A DNA stretch of 64,000 bases from Sphingomonas beigongshangi (GCF_016820445.1 NZ_JADHDT010000008.1:213558-277557); one strand, 5' to 3'. Shown: positions 1 to 9,451, counted from the stretch's first letter. The notes: a model not told the origin generated them from the letters alone. Translations and numbers: made by a program.

Positions 1-466
1 TCCGCGCGACGGTCGCCAGCATCGAGCCGGACTGGCGGGCCAGTGCGTCACGCGAGTCGCTGCGACGGTGCATCATCCTTTCATGCGTGACATCCAGGAA
101 CGTCAGTATCGCACCCCCCGCCGCGATCGGATCGAACGTCACCTCAAAGATTTTGCCGCTGTCGAAGACGTGGTCGAACCGTTGCGGGATCCCCTGTCGC
201 GACCAGCTACGATGATTGTCGAGGACGCGCGCCACCCGATCGGCAGGCCAGCCGACGGCCCTGCCGACGGACGCGAGATAGCCGCCCAACGTCGAGCCGA
301 TCGAGATCGAACCCCGCGCGAATCCGAAGATCGTCGGGACGCGGTCGTTGATCAGCATGATCGACTCGTCGGCGTCGTACATGACCACTCCCTGACGGAC
401 GTGGGCCATCAGAAGCGCGAGCTGTGCAGCCGCATCCAGCGGCGTGTCGGTCAGCGCTGCTCCCAC
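1..466 (-). CDS. PAS-domain signalling protein, N-terminal part (cut by window edge)
   Basis: The minus-strand frame stays open from a GTG at 466 to the left edge, giving about 155 residues. The visible part reads as a PAS fold: a run near residues 17-30 (HVRQGVVMYDADESIMLIN) and a later stretch ending in ILTFLDVTHERM, as in PAS_7-type sensor domains. Proteins with this N-terminus usually continue into a GGDEF/EAL or kinase output domain, but that part lies outside the window. The GTG start overlaps the end of the 451-837 gene by 16 bases, so the two are probably co-transcribed and translationally coupled. The family call is fairly sure; the output domain is unknown. Confidence 0.7.
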   Translation of the reverse strand, partial: MGAALTDTPLDAAAQLALLMAHVRQGVVMYDADESIMLINDRVPTIFGFARGSISIGSTLGGYLASVGRAVGWPADRVARVLDNHRSWSRQGIPQRFDHVFDSGKIFEVTFDPIAAGGAILTFLDVTHERMMHRRSDSRDALARQSGSMLATVAR

Positions 467-837
467 AGCCGATCCATCCACGCGCGGGCTTCGTCCATCG
501 ACAGAAACGTACGACAGTTCGGACCGCGCAGGTAGCGTTCGGTCTGTAGCTTCGCGAGGTTCGACGAGGCCACCGCGGCGACCGGCGCGGACGTCAGCTT
601 CATCGCTTTCGGCACGAACAACGCCAATATGTCCACGACCGCGCCGGAGTGGACGCTGGATTCACGCAGGTCGGCGATCGCCCGGAAAGGACCGTGGCGC
701 AGGCGCGCCGCGGTGGCGCGCGCCAGAGCCTCCGCGGTGAACTTCGTCGCGACCGGCACGGTCCAGAATCCGCGCGCGGTGATCGAGAACAGCGACGCTT
801 GCTCATCGAATGCGATTTCATAGTGTTCGCGAGACAT
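451..837 (-). CDS. Hypothetical protein, about 128 aa, STAS/SpoIIAA-like in outline
   Basis: I chose the ATG at 837 because AGGACC lies just upstream and the protein then begins with a compact fold (SREHYEIAFDEQ). The longer frame up to 1026 has low-complexity, shadow-like sequence. The product is soluble, with no signal peptide or membrane segment. Its pattern of a short strand, FWTVPVATKFTAEAL, then a strand with RAIADLRE, resembles small STAS/SpoIIAA-like proteins found beside sensor genes in alphaproteobacteria. That is a resemblance, not a firm family assignment. It lies directly upstream of, and overlaps, the PAS gene, which suggests a shared signalling role. Confidence 0.6.
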   Translation of the reverse strand: MSREHYEIAFDEQASLFSITARGFWTVPVATKFTAEALARATAARLRHGPFRAIADLRESSVHSGAVVDILALFVPKAMKLTSAPVAAVASSNLAKLQTERYLRGPNCRTFLSMDEARAWMDRLWEQR

Positions 838-1089
838 TCCAGGTCCTGTTCCAGGCACGAAGACGCGGTCGATGACCGTCCTGTCGGCCTTACCGACGGA
901 CCGCGCCTTCAAGACCGGACCATCGCCCACAAGCCTTAATAAACTCACATTGGCGGATGGACAGAACCGTACCGAGATCGATCGATCCACCGTCGCGGGA
1001 GCGCCGCGGCGTAAAATGTTGCGCATCCGCTATGATCCGGACGGAGCAGACTGCCTGCCACGCCGTTCTACCCTCTGCACAGGCGGGAG

Positions 1090-2532
1090 ATGAGCGTGCG
1101 GTCAAGGTCAGGAAGTATCGTCGTCGTCGCGTTGCTGCTGTCGGCCTGCAACGTCGAGGTCGCACAGGACCGTAACGCCAGTGCGACGGCGACGCCGCAG
1201 GCGCCCGTCGCGCAGGCGGGCTGGACCAGCAAGACGACGGACCAATTGCGCACGGCGATCGACGGCCGCGCGGCGCATGGGCTCGACCATGTCGACTTCG
1301 GCCCACCGCCAGCGGACGATCGTCAGCGGACGGAGCAGGCGCTGCGCTATGCCGCCGCGCTGTCGCAGGGCGCGACCGACCCGACGAAGCTCTACGACAT
1401 CTACACAGTCCCCCGTCCCCATCCGGATCTTAAGGCCGGGTTGGCGGCGGCGCTGCACAACGGCGATCTGGCCGGCTGGCTGAACGGGCTTGCCCCGCAG
1501 GACGCCAATTACGCCAGGCTGTCGGCGGCCTATCTGAAGCGCCGGCAGCCGGCACCGGATTCGACCCCCGACATCGCCGTGACCGACCAGCCGGTAAAGC
1601 CCGGCGCGAACGATCCACGCATCCCGGCGGTCGCCCACGAATTGGTGGTGCTGGGCTATTTGGACGGAGCGCCGCCCTCAGGCTCGATCTACGCTCCGCC
1701 ACTGGTCGATGCCGTCCGGCGGATGCAGGCGGATTACGGCATGAGGCCCGATGGGATCATCGGGGCCGAAGCGCTCGCCATCCTCAACATGTCCGACGCG
1801 GATCGTGCGCGCGCGATTGCGGTCGCGATGGAGCGGCTCCGCTGGCTCGATCGCAATCCGCCCAAGACGCGCATCGATGTCAATCTCGCGGCGGCGCGGC
1901 TGACCTATTGGCGTGACGGTGCGATCGTCGACAGCCGCAAGGTGGTGGTCGGCGAGCCTGACCGGGAAACGCCGCAGCTTGGCTCGCCCGTCTTCCGTCT
2001 GGTGGCGAACCCGACCTGGACGGTGCCCCGATCGATCCAGGAGAAGGAGATCGCGGGGAAGGGTCAGGGTTATCTGCGCGCCAACAACATGGTGTGGAAG
2101 GACGGCTGGATCGTGCAGCAGCCTGGTCCGAAGAACTCGCTGGGCCTCGTCAAGTTCGACATGCTCAACGACCAGGCCATCTACCTGCACGACACGCCGG
2201 CCAAGGCGCTGTTCGGCATGGTGCAGCGCCAGCGCAGCCACGGCTGCGTCCGGGTGGACGACGCGCTCGGCTTCGCCGAGATGATCGCCACCGACGAGGG
2301 CGTGCTAGACGCCTGGCATCAGGCGCGCGCGACCGGCAAGGAAACGTTCGTCAAGCTACCCCGACAGATCCCCGTTCGTATGCTGTACCAGACCGTGCTG
2401 TTCGGCGACGACGGCGAACCGATCGTCCGCAACGACCCGTACGCGTGGGACGATCGCGTCGGTGCCGCGCTCGGCTTCAAGGCGGGCAAGGCCCTGCGCG
2501 TCCAGAAGGGCGCCGCGGACATCGGCCCGTGA
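1090..2532 (+). CDS. L,D-transpeptidase lipoprotein (YcbB/LdtD-like)
   Basis: This 480-residue protein likely cross-links or trims peptidoglycan stem peptides in the periplasm. A lipoprotein signal ends at LLLSAC, so Cys20 would be lipidated. A scaffold region follows (about residues 40-190), then a peptidoglycan-binding-like stretch (about 180-235, MQADYGMRPDGIIGAEAL). The YkuD catalytic domain is about 260-420, with SHGCVRV placing the nucleophile at Cys386 and its partner at His384. This order matches the large LdtD/YcbB branch rather than short YkuD enzymes. A GGCGGGAG ribosome site precedes the ATG. The gene stands alone, divergent from the PAS/STAS-like pair. Confidence 0.88.
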   Translation: MSVRSRSGSIVVVALLLSACNVEVAQDRNASATATPQAPVAQAGWTSKTTDQLRTAIDGRAAHGLDHVDFGPPPADDRQRTEQALRYAAALSQGATDPTKLYDIYTVPRPHPDLKAGLAAALHNGDLAGWLNGLAPQDANYARLSAAYLKRRQPAPDSTPDIAVTDQPVKPGANDPRIPAVAHELVVLGYLDGAPPSGSIYAPPLVDAVRRMQADYGMRPDGIIGAEALAILNMSDADRARAIAVAMERLRWLDRNPPKTRIDVNLAAARLTYWRDGAIVDSRKVVVGEPDRETPQLGSPVFRLVANPTWTVPRSIQEKEIAGKGQGYLRANNMVWKDGWIVQQPGPKNSLGLVKFDMLNDQAIYLHDTPAKALFGMVQRQRSHGCVRVDDALGFAEMIATDEGVLDAWHQARATGKETFVKLPRQIPVRMLYQTVLFGDDGEPIVRNDPYAWDDRVGAALGFKAGKALRVQKGAADIGP

Positions 2533-2571
2533 CGCCGTCGCTCGCCTGACGCGTCCGTCGGCAGCCGTACG

Positions 2572-2596
2572 GGAACGGCGCGTGAAGACCTTGGTT
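2572..2596 (+). promoter_or_regulatory. Candidate EcfG-type promoter
   Basis: GGAAC at 2572-2576, a 16-base spacer, then GGTT at 2593-2596, upstream of the oxidoreductase at 2629. The alphaproteobacterial general-stress (EcfG) consensus is GGAAC-N16/17-CGTT, so there is one mismatch in the -10. The spacing to the ATG (32 bases) is right for a short leader. Moderate to weak support. Confidence 0.35.
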
Positions 2597-2628
2597 GGGC
2601 ATGCGGCACCCCAATCGAGGATCCAACG

Positions 2629-3549
2629 ATGACCGTCCAAGCCGTGCGGGTTCACCGCTTCACGCAACCCGAAACGCTGGTCGTCGAGCGCGTCGATCCT
2701 CCGGCCTCTGCGGGCGGCGTGATCGTCGCCGTGGAGGTAGCAAGCGTGAACCCCGTCGATTGGAAGACGGCGGAAGGCGCCTATGCCCCCGTCGGCGAGG
2801 CCAAGCTGCCGATCACCTTGGGCCGCGATCTTGCCGGCACGATCGAGACGAGCGAGATCGAAGGCTGGACGCCGGGCGACCGCGTGTGCGCCTTCATCGG
2901 GCAGGATCGCGGCGCACAGGCCACGCGCGTGCGGGTGACCGCCGAGGAGATGACACGCATCCCCGATCCGGTGTCGACCGATATCGCTGGCGCGCTGCCG
3001 CTGGCGGCGATGACCGCCTGGCAGGGGTTGTTCGACCATGGCGGGCTGGAAACCGGTCAGCGGGTGCTGATCCATGGCGCGGCAGGCGGGGTGGGACACC
3101 TTGCGGTCCAGTTCGCACGCTGGAAGGGCTGCACCGTGTTCGCGACCGCTGCCGCGGACGATCTCGATTTCGTCGCCTGCCTCGGCGCCGATACCGTCAT
3201 TGACTATCGCAGCCAGCGTTTCGAGGACGTCGCCACCGGGCTGGACCTCGTCTTCGACACGCAGGGGGGAGAGACGCAGGCCAGGTCGTTCGAGACGTTG
3301 AAACCGGGGGGCATCCTGGTGTCGACGCTTGATCCGGACGAGGCGCGCGCCGCCGCGCTCGGCGTCCGCACCGTGCCCCGCTGGCATGCGCAGCCCGACG
3401 CGGTGGCGCTCGGCCGGGTGCTGGATCTGGTCGCCGAGGGCGCCGTTCGGGTCGAGATATCGCGCCGTTTCAAGCTGGACGCGGTCGAGGATGCGCATCG
3501 CTTCGCCCGCAACGATCATCCGCGCGGCAAGGTCATCCTGGTCGTTTGA
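2629..3549 (+). CDS. NADP-dependent oxidoreductase, zinc-free MDR/quinone reductase family
   Basis: This 306-residue medium-chain dehydrogenase/reductase would be a cytosolic NAD(P)H-dependent reductase of quinones or enones. The N-terminal GroES-like domain has VEVASVNPVDWKTAEG. The Rossmann segment GAAGGVGHLAVQFA lies near residues 148-161. The C-terminus (RFARNDHPRGKVILVV) is typical of the quinone-oxidoreductase branch. The structural and catalytic zinc cysteines of true alcohol dehydrogenases are absent. GAGGATCCAACG precedes the ATG. It is a single gene converging on the MATE pump, and a possible stress promoter lies just upstream. The substrate is unknown. Confidence 0.85.
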   Translation: MTVQAVRVHRFTQPETLVVERVDPPASAGGVIVAVEVASVNPVDWKTAEGAYAPVGEAKLPITLGRDLAGTIETSEIEGWTPGDRVCAFIGQDRGAQATRVRVTAEEMTRIPDPVSTDIAGALPLAAMTAWQGLFDHGGLETGQRVLIHGAAGGVGHLAVQFARWKGCTVFATAAADDLDFVACLGADTVIDYRSQRFEDVATGLDLVFDTQGGETQARSFETLKPGGILVSTLDPDEARAAALGVRTVPRWHAQPDAVALGRVLDLVAEGAVRVEISRRFKLDAVEDAHRFARNDHPRGKVILVV

Positions 3550-3554
3550 GCCGC

Positions 3555-4961
3555 TCAGGGCGGCGCGGGTTCCAGCCCGAGCCGGCCGCGCGCGCGCCAG
3601 CGCATGGTGAGCAGCAGCGCGACGACGAGCAGCCCCGCCGCAAGGCCCCACCATATGCCGGCTCCGGCGAGCGGCGTCGCGAAGCCGAGCGCCACCGAGC
3701 TGCCGAAGCCGACGACCCAATAGCCGAACGCGGCGATCAGCATCGGTACGCGCGTGTCCTGGATGCCGCGCAGGACACCGGCCGCCACGGCTTGCGCGCC
3801 GTCCGCCAGCTGAAACACCGCCGCCACCGTCAGGAAGCGGACGGCCAACGCCACCACCGTCGCATTGGCGGGATCGTGCGTGTCGATATACAGGCCGATG
3901 AGGGATCGGGGGGCGGTCCAGATGATCGTGGCGGTGACGGCCATCACGCCGACGCCGATCGCCAGCGCGACATTCCCTGCCAGCGCGATCCAGCGGCGAT
4001 CCGCGGCGCCGTACGCCAGACCGACGCGGATCGTCGCCGCCTGCGCGATGCCGAACGGCAGCTGGAATGCGAAGGCGGCGATGTTGAGCGCGATGGCATG
4101 GGCTGCAACGTCGGTGACGCCGATCAGGCCCATCAGCAAGGCCGCGCCGCCGAACAGTCCCCCCTCCAGCATCCAGGTTGCCATGATCGGCAGCCCGATA
4201 CGGCAGATGTCGCACGCGCGGGCGCCATCGCCACGCCACCAGCGGCCGAAGAGGCGATAGCGCCGCAACCGCGGATCACGCACGAGGATCACCGCATAGG
4301 TCAGGGTCATGACCGCGAAGCTGATCAGGTTCGCCAGTGCCGATCCCGCCAGCCCCAGCGGCGGCGCGTGCCAATGGCCAAAGACCAGCACCCAATTGCC
4401 GACGATGTCCACCAGCAGGGCGACGCCCGTCGCGAGGAATGCCCAGCCCGGCCGCCCGAGCGCCGCCGCGGCGATGCGCATCACGCCCGCCGCGACCGAC
4501 AGCGGCACGGCGGCGAGCAGGATACGCAGGAACAGGCCGGCCCGTCGCGCGACCTCGGCATCTTGGCCGGCAAGCGACAGCAGGGCCTGGCCATGCCAGA
4601 GCAGCAGCATCACCGGCACCGCACCGATCAACCCGACCCACAACGCCATGCGCACGTCGCGCCGTACGCCGCGGACGGCGTGCGCCTTGCGGCCACGTTC
4701 CGCGGCGATCAGGGGCGCCGCCGCACTCGTCAGGCCGATCAGCGCATAGCTCAGGAGATTGAAGAGAAAGGCCGCCAGCGTCGCGGCCGCCAGGTCGACG
4801 GCGCCGAGCCGCGCGACGAAGATCACGTCGACCGCGGCGATCGCCATCTGCAACAGGTTCGCGCCGACCAGCGGCCCGGCAAGCGACAGCAACGCCCTTC
4901 CCTCGTCCTTGACCGACGATGGTGGCGGAGCGGCGAGAGACGGGGAAAGGGTCGGCTGCAT
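3555..4961 (-). CDS. MATE family efflux transporter (NorM-like)
   Basis: A 468-residue inner-membrane protein with about twelve hydrophobic segments in two related halves, the usual length and layout of NorM/MATE cation-coupled drug exporters. The first half begins LAGPLVGANLLQMAIAAVDV, and the second contains the equivalent RIGLPIMATWMLEGGLF near the middle. The start is ATG 4961 with AAGG upstream. It converges on the oxidoreductase gene with only five bases between stop codons, and no local regulator is visible. The exported compound cannot be told from sequence. Confidence 0.9.
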   Translation of the reverse strand: MQPTLSPSLAAPPPSSVKDEGRALLSLAGPLVGANLLQMAIAAVDVIFVARLGAVDLAAATLAAFLFNLLSYALIGLTSAAAPLIAAERGRKAHAVRGVRRDVRMALWVGLIGAVPVMLLLWHGQALLSLAGQDAEVARRAGLFLRILLAAVPLSVAAGVMRIAAAALGRPGWAFLATGVALLVDIVGNWVLVFGHWHAPPLGLAGSALANLISFAVMTLTYAVILVRDPRLRRYRLFGRWWRGDGARACDICRIGLPIMATWMLEGGLFGGAALLMGLIGVTDVAAHAIALNIAAFAFQLPFGIAQAATIRVGLAYGAADRRWIALAGNVALAIGVGVMAVTATIIWTAPRSLIGLYIDTHDPANATVVALAVRFLTVAAVFQLADGAQAVAAGVLRGIQDTRVPMLIAAFGYWVVGFGSSVALGFATPLAGAGIWWGLAAGLLVVALLLTMRWRARGRLGLEPAPP

Positions 4962-5054
4962 GCCAGTGCCTTACAGCAAATGCCCGCCGTGCCGACCGCC
5001 TTCCTCTCCCTTCCCGTCACCCGCTTGAGCTATCGCCGCCCGCCCCCCGTCTGC

Positions 5055-7007
5055 TCAGGATGCAGCGCCCGCATGTGGGGGACGATGCAGATAGGCATGT
5101 TCACGCAACTGGTGGCGCAGCATCTGCTGGGCCGGCGCCGCCTCGGACGCCGGGAATTCCGGGACGAGGCTGTTGGTGTCGGTTTCCAGCTCGACGACGC
5201 CATTGACGATCCGCCCGTCGCGGTGGGTCGCGACGCCCGCAACCGTCTGGTCGAAGTGAAGCGGGTCGAGGGTGAAGCCGTGCCCGCCATTCGGCAGTAC
5301 GATCGTCTCCCGAAAGCGTCGGCCATTCGGGTAAGGCAGGGCATAGGGTATGTCCGCCGGCGTCCCCGGCTCGCGCGCGAGATCCAGCGACTCGCCCAGC
5401 TGCACGCCGGTCAGTTCCAGCGCGTCGTCGGTCCAGTCCAGCGACGCTATACCGTTGAGCACCAGCGTCTCTTCGCCTTTGGTGGCATCGAAGCGCGACA
5501 GCACGTCCGTCGGCGCGATATAGTCGAACTGCTTGCCGAACACGCCTCGCAGCGTCCGTTCGCGCTGCTCGGTCGACAGCGCGGCAAGCTGTCGACGGAT
5601 GACCAGCGCGCCATCGCCCCGGAACGTCACCTCCGCATGGGCGACGACCGGCTTGTCGAAGCCTGCGGATGCGTCCAGCCGCAACGCCGTCTCGCGCAGC
5701 GGCTTGTCGGCGGGCGGCGGCATCATCGCGACGAGGGTCCCGCCCTGCGCCTGCACCGGCAGTCCCCAGTGGAAGGCGGGCGTGCGGATGTCGGCGAGAT
5801 GCCGGTCGTCCATCCGTGTACCGTCGAGCCAATAGGTTCGCCCGGCGATGACCGCGCGGACGAGAACATGATTGAACAGGCCAGCTGAGGGCAGGAAGCT
5901 CGGGATCGCATCGCCGAACGAACCGGCGGATACGAGGACGGGCTGCGCCTCGATCTTGAGCTGATGCAGGAGGGCGAGCAGCAGCACCGTCTTGCCCTTG
6001 CAGTCGCCATATCGGCGGGTCCAGGTATCCTCCGCGGCAGCGGGGATATAGCCGCCATCGTTCAGCCCGACGTACAGATACCGTACCTGTTCCTGCACCA
6101 GGGCCAGCGCCGCCTCCGCCTGCGCAACGGGATCGGCGGTCATATGCGCGATGCGGGTCGCCTCGGCCTCCACCGCACCGCCGGGCTTGACGAACGAAGC
6201 CTTGTCGTACAGCGGCGCCATCGTCGCGGAGACTTCCGCGAAGTCGTGCCAGTCGGAGAACTGGACCGCGTCGGCCTGGCGAAAGCGCTCGGGCGCGTAT
6301 TTGGGCAGATGCGGATCGGGTACGTCGGTTTCGCTGATCGACAGCGTCTCGGTCCGGCCCGTGGTGATGTGCGGATCGGGAACGCCGGGCAGAGCGCGCC
6401 AGCGGATCGGAATGGCCTTTTCCCATTGCGCGTCGAATTGCGTCTGCATCGTGCCGGGCGACAGGTTCAGTCGCGCCTCGTGGTGACGGCCGAGCGCCGG
6501 ATCGTGGCTGGTCCGGGTACCGCTGATCTCCACGATATCGCCGACCGCAAGGCCAGCGATCGGCAGCGTCGCCGTCAACCGGCCATCGATCGCCGCCCGT
6601 TCGAGGTTCGTCTCGCGATGCAGAACGGTGAAATGCTGGTCCTTCAGCACGTCGATCACCTGGCTGCCGCGACGGATGACCACCGTATGGATGCGCAACG
6701 TCTCCGTTTCCGGGTTCCACGTCAGCGAGATCGTGCCGAGCTTGGCGAGATCGTCAGGGGGCACGACCTGGTTCGCGGCGACCCAGTGCAGCGACATGCC
6801 GCCCTCCGGTTCGAAGACCAGCTGGTCTGCGCGCAGCAACATGTGATGGGGGGCGTGGCCGGCCCGAACCACTTCGACCGGTGTCGCGACCGGCTTGACC
6901 CACGCGGCGGGCGCACCGACGGAAAAGCTTGGGGCATCCTCCGCGCGCACGCCTGCCGCAGCCGCCAGCAGAGACCCGGCCGCAACCGCGCATGACAAGA
7001 TCTTCAT
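5055..7007 (-). CDS. Exported DUF3857/transglutaminase-like protein
   Basis: About 650 residues. A signal peptide (MKILSCAVAAGSLLAAAAGVRA) is followed by a DUF3857 region (about 50-230) and a transglutaminase-like core (about 260-400). In the core, RYGDCKGK places the catalytic-type Cys at about residue 336, with later His and Asp candidates (LFNHVLV, YWLDGTRMDD). Such proteins are common in Sphingomonadales and Bacteroidetes as periplasmic or surface proteins of unknown substrate. I use ATG 7007, which has GAAAGA six bases upstream; an ATG at 7013 would add two residues. It is a single-gene unit, and the 216 bases upstream hold only its presumed promoter. Confidence 0.82.
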   Translation of the reverse strand: MKILSCAVAAGSLLAAAAGVRAEDAPSFSVGAPAAWVKPVATPVEVVRAGHAPHHMLLRADQLVFEPEGGMSLHWVAANQVVPPDDLAKLGTISLTWNPETETLRIHTVVIRRGSQVIDVLKDQHFTVLHRETNLERAAIDGRLTATLPIAGLAVGDIVEISGTRTSHDPALGRHHEARLNLSPGTMQTQFDAQWEKAIPIRWRALPGVPDPHITTGRTETLSISETDVPDPHLPKYAPERFRQADAVQFSDWHDFAEVSATMAPLYDKASFVKPGGAVEAEATRIAHMTADPVAQAEAALALVQEQVRYLYVGLNDGGYIPAAAEDTWTRRYGDCKGKTVLLLALLHQLKIEAQPVLVSAGSFGDAIPSFLPSAGLFNHVLVRAVIAGRTYWLDGTRMDDRHLADIRTPAFHWGLPVQAQGGTLVAMMPPPADKPLRETALRLDASAGFDKPVVAHAEVTFRGDGALVIRRQLAALSTEQRERTLRGVFGKQFDYIAPTDVLSRFDATKGEETLVLNGIASLDWTDDALELTGVQLGESLDLAREPGTPADIPYALPYPNGRRFRETIVLPNGGHGFTLDPLHFDQTVAGVATHRDGRIVNGVVELETDTNSLVPEFPASEAAPAQQMLRHQLREHAYLHRPPHAGAAS

Positions 7008-7223
7008 GGTCATTCTTTCGATTGGACCGTCAGGCAGGACACCTGACGGGGCATGTATCGAAAGATGATATCGGCCGTTGCTTACAAGAAGCTGACGAGA
7101 TGTTGTGGGGAGGCAGTATTTTGCTTCACATCGGAACAATTGACGCGAACCGGCACCACGGTCTTCTTGCATCGTGCTGAAGCTCGGCGCCCTCCCCCTT
7201 TCCGCTCGGTGACGCCGCTTCGA

Positions 7224-7883
7224 TCATCCACAGCACAGTTTGTGCTTGCGACCGGACCCGCAGGCGCAAGGCTCGTTGCGGCCGATCTTGGCGACGCCCG
7301 TCGCCGCCGCAGCGATCGCCGCCGAACCCGGCGCGCGCTTGCGGGAGTCGTACAGGCCTCGGACGGTGTCGATCAGTTCGGCCACCGCATGGTCCTCGAA
7401 CGCATTGATCGCGACACTGTCCAGATCGCTGTCGCCGCGCGCGATCGCGATCAACATGGTCATGCGCGACCAGGGCTCGGCGCCTGCCTGATCGTCGGCA
7501 AGCTGGTCCCACGCCTCGGGCCGCAGCGCGATCGCCTCCGCGAAACCGTCGATCCAATATTCCCACATCGGATCGCCGTCGCGCGCGTCGGTATCGAGGA
7601 TCGGCTGGAACTTGCCGCGCGCGAGATCGCGCGCGATCTCGTCGCGCCGCGCCGCGACGGCACCGGCGAACCATTGCACGTCACGAGGATCGTCGAACGG
7701 TGGCACACCGTCTACGTCGATGCCCCAGATGACGGTCATATATTCGCTCGCGTCCACCGGCTGAGGACAGACGACCAGCCCGGTGAGGAAGCCGTCCAGC
7801 TCGGTGAGAAGCATCGGCTCCTCGACGGGAAGGTCCGCCAGCGCGCCGTCGAGGCGGCGGAACCGGGACGGCAGCCGTCTCAA
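7224..7883 (-). CDS. UPF0149/YecA family protein with C-terminal SEC-C zinc motif
   Basis: This 219-residue cytosolic protein has an N-terminal YecA/YgfB-like helical domain (MLLTELDGFLTGLVVCPQPV near residue 24; MWEYWIDGFAEAI near 105). Residues 200-219 form a SEC-C zinc knuckle with CACGSGRKHKLCC. SEC-C tails in SecA and YecA proteins bind zinc and can mediate ribosome or SecB-type contacts; the exact role of YecA proteins is not settled. The likely start is TTG at 7883, which overlaps the stop of the small upstream gene (TTGA). The first ATG would remove part of the conserved N-terminal helix, so TTG is preferred. Confidence 0.82.
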   Translation of the reverse strand: MRRLPSRFRRLDGALADLPVEEPMLLTELDGFLTGLVVCPQPVDASEYMTVIWGIDVDGVPPFDDPRDVQWFAGAVAARRDEIARDLARGKFQPILDTDARDGDPMWEYWIDGFAEAIALRPEAWDQLADDQAGAEPWSRMTMLIAIARGDSDLDSVAINAFEDHAVAELIDTVRGLYDSRKRAPGSAAIAAAATGVAKIGRNEPCACGSGRKHKLCCG

Positions 7884-8077
7884 AGGCTGATCCCGCGCCG
7901 CTGCATTTCCGCATCCGCCATGGCGCGAAGTGGCGTCGGTTCTCCCGCGGCGAAAATGTCGGCGAAATCGAGCAGATCCTCGTCGACAAGCGCCGCAACT
8001 GCGGCCTCGACGGCGGCCAGGCGCGCGCGCGCGCGGTCGGTTTCCGCGGCGATGCGCTTCATGCGAGTCTTCAACAT
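7880..8077 (-). CDS. Small coiled-coil-like protein, about 65 aa
   Basis: A short Ala/Arg-rich, probably helical protein. It starts at ATG 8077, or ATG 8062 with GAAGA upstream, and runs MKRIAAETDRARARLAAVEA into an acidic tail ending RGISL. Its stop overlaps the TTG start of the YecA-family gene by four bases, so the two are very probably coupled. I recognise no family. The heptad-like spacing of Leu and Ala suggests a short coiled coil. It shares the 8078-8198 divergent promoter region with the DUF427 gene. Confidence 0.6.
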   Translation of the reverse strand: MLKTRMKRIAAETDRARARLAAVEAAVAALVDEDLLDFADIFAAGEPTPLRAMADAEMQRRGISL

Positions 8078-8198
8078 GCGGCTGGCGCTAGCAGGATCGG
8101 GCGGGCTTGGGCAGCGCGCGTTCGTCGCGGATCGGGACGGCTGGCGCCTCGACGCGCAGCCCCCCATATATGGGATCGCCAAATGCAGGAGACGCACC

Positions 8199-8480
8199 AT
8201 GGTCGAAGCGCGGTGGAACGGCGCCCTAATCGCCAGCAGTGACGATACCGTCGTCGTCGAGGGCAATGATTATTTCCCGCGCGAGGCGGTCGACGACGCC
8301 CTGCTCCGCCCGAGTGACACGACATCCACCTGCCCCTGGAAGGGGGGCGCGCATTATTACACGCTCGACGTCGCGGGTTCTCAAAACGTGGATGCCGCCT
8401 GGTATTATCCCGATCCCAAGCCCGAGGCGGCGGACATACGCGGGCGCATCGCCTTCTGGAAGGGCGTCACGGTCGCCTGA
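8199..8480 (+). CDS. DUF427 domain protein
   Basis: A 93-residue single-domain protein with the DUF427 signature: CPWKGGAHYYTLDV near residues 46-59 and AAWYYPDPKPEAADIRGRIAFW near the C-terminus. AGGAGA at 8187-8192 fixes the ATG at 8199. DUF427 proteins are small beta-rich proteins of unknown biochemical role, common in actinobacteria and alphaproteobacteria. It stands alone, divergent from the YecA pair. The family assignment is strong; the function is unknown. Confidence 0.88.
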   Translation: MVEARWNGALIASSDDTVVVEGNDYFPREAVDDALLRPSDTTSTCPWKGGAHYYTLDVAGSQNVDAAWYYPDPKPEAADIRGRIAFWKGVTVA

Positions 8481-8578
8481 CGCGGCACGCGCGGGCGACC
8501 GATACCGGCATCGGTGCCAGGCGTCGGTGATCGCACACGCCGCCCGCGGGCGGGCGAAGGCCGATCGGTCGACACGCT

Positions 8579-9451
8579 TCATTCGCGTGCACGGACGAAG
8601 GCCGCGACATTCCGCAGCACGGGCGCCCTGCCGCGGAACGGCCGTGCCAGCGCGAGCAGCAGACCGACGTGGCCGATGTTCGGATAGGAACGCAGGTCCA
8701 CCGCCACGCCACCCGCCCGCAGCCGCGCCGCCAGCGCTTCGCTGTTGCGCGGCCGTACGACCGTGTCGTCGGCGCCGACAAGGAGCAGCGACGGCGGGTC
8801 GCCAGCTCCGGCCCAGGTCACCGGTTGCGTGTCCGCCGGGCGCGGCCAGGCACCGAACGCGGCGCGACTGGCATCGACGTCGAACGGTGCGAAGTCATAG
8901 GGGCCCGCCAGGCCGATGAAGCCCTTTATCGCCGCCCGGTCCGCCCTGAGCCAGCGGTCGTCGAGCGCCAGCATCGCGGCGATATAGGCCCCCGCCGAAT
9001 GGCCCATCAGCATGATCCGACCGGGATCGCCCCCGAATTGCGCGGCATGGGCCCTCGTCCAGCGCACCGCCGCCGCGCCGTCTTCGACGAAGGTGGGATA
9101 GCGCACCGCCGGGACGAGCCGGTAATCGGGAACGACGACCACGAAGCCCTGCGCGGCCAGCGCCCTGCCGACGAAGGCATAGCCGGTGCGCGTGCCGCTG
9201 TTCCAGCTGCCACCATAGAAGAAGACCAATGTGGGCATCGCGCGGTTCGCCGCCCTGCGCGGTGCATAGACGTCGAGCGTCTGACGCGGCGCGTCGCCAT
9301 AGGCGATGTCGGCGCCGACCTTCGCCACGCCGCCGTCCTTCGGCACCAGCGTATCGAACAGACCGAGCGGCGAGCAGCCGACGGTCGCGAACCCGGCGAG
9401 CAGGGCCAGGCCTGCCCGGATCGCGGTCGCGACACCGCTTCTGTTTCGCAT
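8579..9451 (-). CDS. Alpha/beta hydrolase lipoprotein (carboxylesterase-like)
   Basis: About 290 residues from ATG 9451, which has a strong GGAGAGAGGGG site. A lipoprotein signal ends TVGC near residue 25, so the enzyme is probably lipid-anchored. The hormone-sensitive-lipase-like layout shows an oxyanion region (VFFYGGSWNSG), a nucleophile elbow GHSAGA near residue 152, an Asp in GADDTVV and a His in NIGHVGLL. The family fits short-chain esterases or arylformamidases, and the substrate is unknown. It lies downstream of the exporter gene on the same strand, with 146 bases between them. Confidence 0.85.
   Translation of the reverse strand: MRNRSGVATAIRAGLALLAGFATVGCSPLGLFDTLVPKDGGVAKVGADIAYGDAPRQTLDVYAPRRAANRAMPTLVFFYGGSWNSGTRTGYAFVGRALAAQGFVVVVPDYRLVPAVRYPTFVEDGAAAVRWTRAHAAQFGGDPGRIMLMGHSAGAYIAAMLALDDRWLRADRAAIKGFIGLAGPYDFAPFDVDASRAAFGAWPRPADTQPVTWAGAGDPPSLLLVGADDTVVRPRNSEALAARLRAGGVAVDLRSYPNIGHVGLLLALARPFRGRAPVLRNVAAFVRARE

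Noticed and set aside
68..535. Plus-strand open frame over the left edge
   Set aside because: It is antisense to the PAS gene, Arg/Asp-rich without family features, and the opposite strand reads as a clear PAS domain.
3546..5888. 780-codon plus-strand frame
   Set aside because: It lies opposite the MATE gene and part of the DUF3857 gene. Its composition (Arg, Gln, His, Asp) is that of an antisense shadow in high-GC DNA.
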